Shown here one piece after another: positions 62,283-64,000 of a DNA stretch of 64,000 bases (within the stretch, counting starts at the first letter, position 1; each line of letters begins with the position of its first letter). The notes below the pieces were generated by a model. It made no database searches, was not told the origin of the DNA, and saw only the letters and a list, made by a program, of their open reading frames with translations. The translations under genes were made by a program, and so were the position numbers. Source of the DNA: Variovorax sp. PAMC26660 (GTDB lineage: Bacteria; Pseudomonadota; Gammaproteobacteria; Burkholderiales; Burkholderiaceae_C); the NCBI RefSeq assembly GCF_014302995.1, contig NZ_CP060295.1, positions 2,843,501-2,907,500 on the forward strand. The letters run 5' to 3'.

Positions 62283-63262
62283 GCGCTTCGACAGTTTCGT
62301 CCCCGTGGTGGGACCGCGCGGTGCTGCTCGGCATGGCCGTGGTGCTCGCGGTCCTGCCCTTCACCACCAGCGGCTATGTGCTGTACGTGGTCAACCTGCT
62401 GATGGTGTTCTCGGTGCTGGCGCTGGGCATGCACCTGGTCATCGGAGAGACGGGCCAGTTCGCGCTGTCGCACGCGGCCTTCTTCGGCATCGGCATCTAC
62501 ACGGCCGGGCTCATCAACAACCAGTGGCAGCCGCCGTTCTTCGTGTCGATCCTCGCGGGCGCCGTGCTGTCGGCCGCGCTCGGCTGGGTCATCGGCCTGC
62601 TGGCGCTGCGCATGCGCGACATCTACCTGGCGCTGGCCACCTTCGCCTTCGGCGAGGCGATGCAATGGGTGTTTTTGAACTGGGAGTCGGTGACCAAGGG
62701 CTCGAACGGCTTGCAGATGAAGCCGGCCTCGCTCGGCAGTTACCAGCTCATGAACGACCTGCAGGCCTACCCCTTCGTGATCGCCATTGCGGCGCTGATG
62801 CTGTGGCTGACCGTGGCGCTGTCGCGCTCGCGGCTGGGCTCGTCATTCCGCGCGGTGCGCGAGAGCGACGTGGCGGCAGTGGCCATGGGCGTGAACACGC
62901 GCACGGTGAAGGTCACGGCCTTCGTGCTGTCGGCGGCCTTCGCGGGCGTGGCGGGCGGCATGTACACGTTGTTCACCTCCTTCATCCACCCCGAGAGCCT
63001 GGGCTTCCAGACCACCATCCTGATCCTCACGATGGTGGTGGTGGGCGGCCTCGGTTCGGTGCGCGGCGCGGTGGCCGGTGCCATCGTGTTCGGCCTGGCG
63101 TCGGAGCTGCTGCGGCAGGCACCGTCGTACCAGGAAATCATCTACGGCGGCATCCTCATGCTCTTCATGATGTTCCTGCCCAAGGGCATGGCATCGCTCT
63201 TTACAGCGCGCCGCAAGTCGCAGCGTGCGAGCAGCGTCAACGTTGCGGAGAAGCACGCATGA
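62279..63262 (+). CDS. livM: branched-chain amino-acid-type ABC permease LivM
   Basis: This 327-residue permease is the LivM partner, with LVIGETGQFALSHAAFFGIGIYTAG, VAMGVNTRTVKVTAFVLSAAFAGVAGGMYTL and LTMVVVGGLGSVRGAVAGAIVFGLASELLR. Its start overlaps livH and its stop overlaps livG (ATGA), so all three are translationally coupled. Confidence 0.94.
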   Translation: MSASTVSSPWWDRAVLLGMAVVLAVLPFTTSGYVLYVVNLLMVFSVLALGMHLVIGETGQFALSHAAFFGIGIYTAGLINNQWQPPFFVSILAGAVLSAALGWVIGLLALRMRDIYLALATFAFGEAMQWVFLNWESVTKGSNGLQMKPASLGSYQLMNDLQAYPFVIAIAALMLWLTVALSRSRLGSSFRAVRESDVAAVAMGVNTRTVKVTAFVLSAAFAGVAGGMYTLFTSFIHPESLGFQTTILILTMVVVGGLGSVRGAVAGAIVFGLASELLRQAPSYQEIIYGGILMLFMMFLPKGMASLFTARRKSQRASSVNVAEKHA

Positions 63263-64000
63263 GCGCGACCGCATTTCTCGACGTGCGCGACATCAGCGTG
63301 GTGTTCGGCGGCCTCAAGGCGGTGAACGGCCTTTCGTTCCAGGTGGAGCAGGGCCGCATCCATGCGCTCATCGGGCCGAACGGCGCGGGCAAGTCGACCA
63401 CCTTCAACTGCATCTCGCGCTTCTACACGCCCAGCAGCGGCAGCGTGACCTTCGAGGGCCGCGAGCTGACGAGCGTGTCGCCGCACCGCATGGCCTCGCT
63501 CGGCATTGCGCGCACCTTCCAGAACCTGGAGCTGTTCGCCGAACTGTCGGTGCTCGAGAACGTCTTGCTCGGCACGCACTCACGCGGCGCCAGCACGCTG
63601 GGCCGGCTGCTGCGTCGCCCTGACCGCGCCACCGAAGACTTCGCCATGCACCTGCTGGAGCGCGTCGGCCTGGCCGACGAGCGTCATCAACCGGCGCGCG
63701 ACCTCGATTTCGGGCGCCAGAAGCTGCTGGAGCTGGCGCGCGCGCTGGCCATCAAGCCCAAGCTGCTGTTGCTCGACGAGCCCGCGGCCGGCCTGCGCAA
63801 CCGCGAGATCGAAAGCCTCGACCGGCTGCTGAAAGAGCTGGTGGCGCGCGACGGCATCACCGTGCTGCTGGTCGAGCATGTGATGCAACTGGTGATGTCC
63901 ATCTCGGACCGCATCACCGTCATGGCCTTCGGCGAGAAGATCGCGGAAGGCACGCCCGCGGAAATCGGCAGCAATGCGCGCGTGATCGAAGCCTATCTGG
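63259..64000 (+). CDS. livG: branched-chain amino-acid-type ABC ATPase LivG (partial, cut by window end)
   Basis: 247 codons are present before the window ends. Walker A is IGPNGAGKST, signature FGRQKLLELARAL, Walker B LLLLDEPAAGL and the LivG switch region LLVEHVMQLVMSISDRI. The start at 63259 overlaps the livM stop by 4 bp. The signature is less canonical than the usual GQQRRLEIARAL. A livF partner is expected beyond 64000. Confidence 0.94.
   Translation, partial: MSATAFLDVRDISVVFGGLKAVNGLSFQVEQGRIHALIGPNGAGKSTTFNCISRFYTPSSGSVTFEGRELTSVSPHRMASLGIARTFQNLELFAELSVLENVLLGTHSRGASTLGRLLRRPDRATEDFAMHLLERVGLADERHQPARDLDFGRQKLLELARALAIKPKLLLLDEPAAGLRNREIESLDRLLKELVARDGITVLLVEHVMQLVMSISDRITVMAFGEKIAEGTPAEIGSNARVIEAYL

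Overview
The window is high-GC, gene-dense bacterial chromosome. Its gene content points to the Burkholderiales, most likely Comamonadaceae and Variovorax-like: tripartite tricarboxylate (TTT) transporter parts with unlinked TctC binding proteins, a phasin with an alanine/lysine tail, a gentisate pathway, several acyl-CoA enzymes and one-component regulators. The genus is an inference from gene content; no rRNA or tRNA is present to confirm it. No phage, plasmid, transposase or CRISPR gene was found.

Layout. 0-11 kb: a ThDP enzyme, an ammonium channel with a sigma-54/NtrC control region, a TSUP exporter, tctBA, an RNA-metabolism group (RRM protein, DUF3820 protein, SUI1 factor, RhlE helicase) and a slipin. 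11.3-18.2 kb: a minus-strand operon of a biotin-dependent acyl-CoA carboxylase, an SDR and two acyl-CoA dehydrogenases, probably for branched or terpenoid acyl-CoA breakdown. 18.2-30 kb: MHYT sensor, NHL-repeat lipoprotein, DUF445 protein, ArgE, a glycerophosphodiesterase lipoprotein, a purine module (LysR, NCS2 permease, deaminase) and an M20/M14 hydrolase pair. 30.4-33.9 kb: molybdopterin oxidoreductase, lipoprotein aminopeptidase and a PHA-related small protein. 33.9-42.7 kb: a minus-strand polyol operon (AraC, sugar ABC transporter, zinc dehydrogenase, FGGY kinase, SDR), probably for a tetritol. 43-47.3 kb: CoA-transferase, acyl-CoA-binding protein, TPR protein, TetR, phasin, thioesterase. 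47.7-56.7 kb: a 3-hydroxybenzoate/gentisate catabolic cluster with LysR, two TctC proteins and an FAD oxidoreductase. 56.7-64 kb: lipoprotein, TesB, then a GntR-controlled SDR plus branched-chain amino-acid-type ABC transporter cut off by the window end.

The most unusual feature is a family of six dispersed elements of about 250 bp (1899-2148, 4943-5191, 30087-30336, 34696-34945, 38847-39098, 47401-47653). Each has near-perfect 10-bp terminal inverted repeats and two long hairpins. The apical sequences of the two hairpins are perfect 36-nt reverse complements, so the element can form two hairpins with complementary loops or one long-range duplex. All six lie 17-63 bp beyond the stop codon of a gene and present the same end to it. 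The hairpin arms vary between copies with paired changes. One copy splits the sugar ABC operon. No function is known to me; a non-autonomous mobile repeat recruited as a 3'-end RNA structure is my leading hypothesis. A second, GC-rich intergenic repeat occurs twice (51-165, 37683-37800).

Other regulatory signals readable from sequence are an RRM-protein leader hairpin that buries its own Shine-Dalgarno sequence, paired GTATAC sites between the GntR and SDR genes, and palindromes beside two LysR genes.
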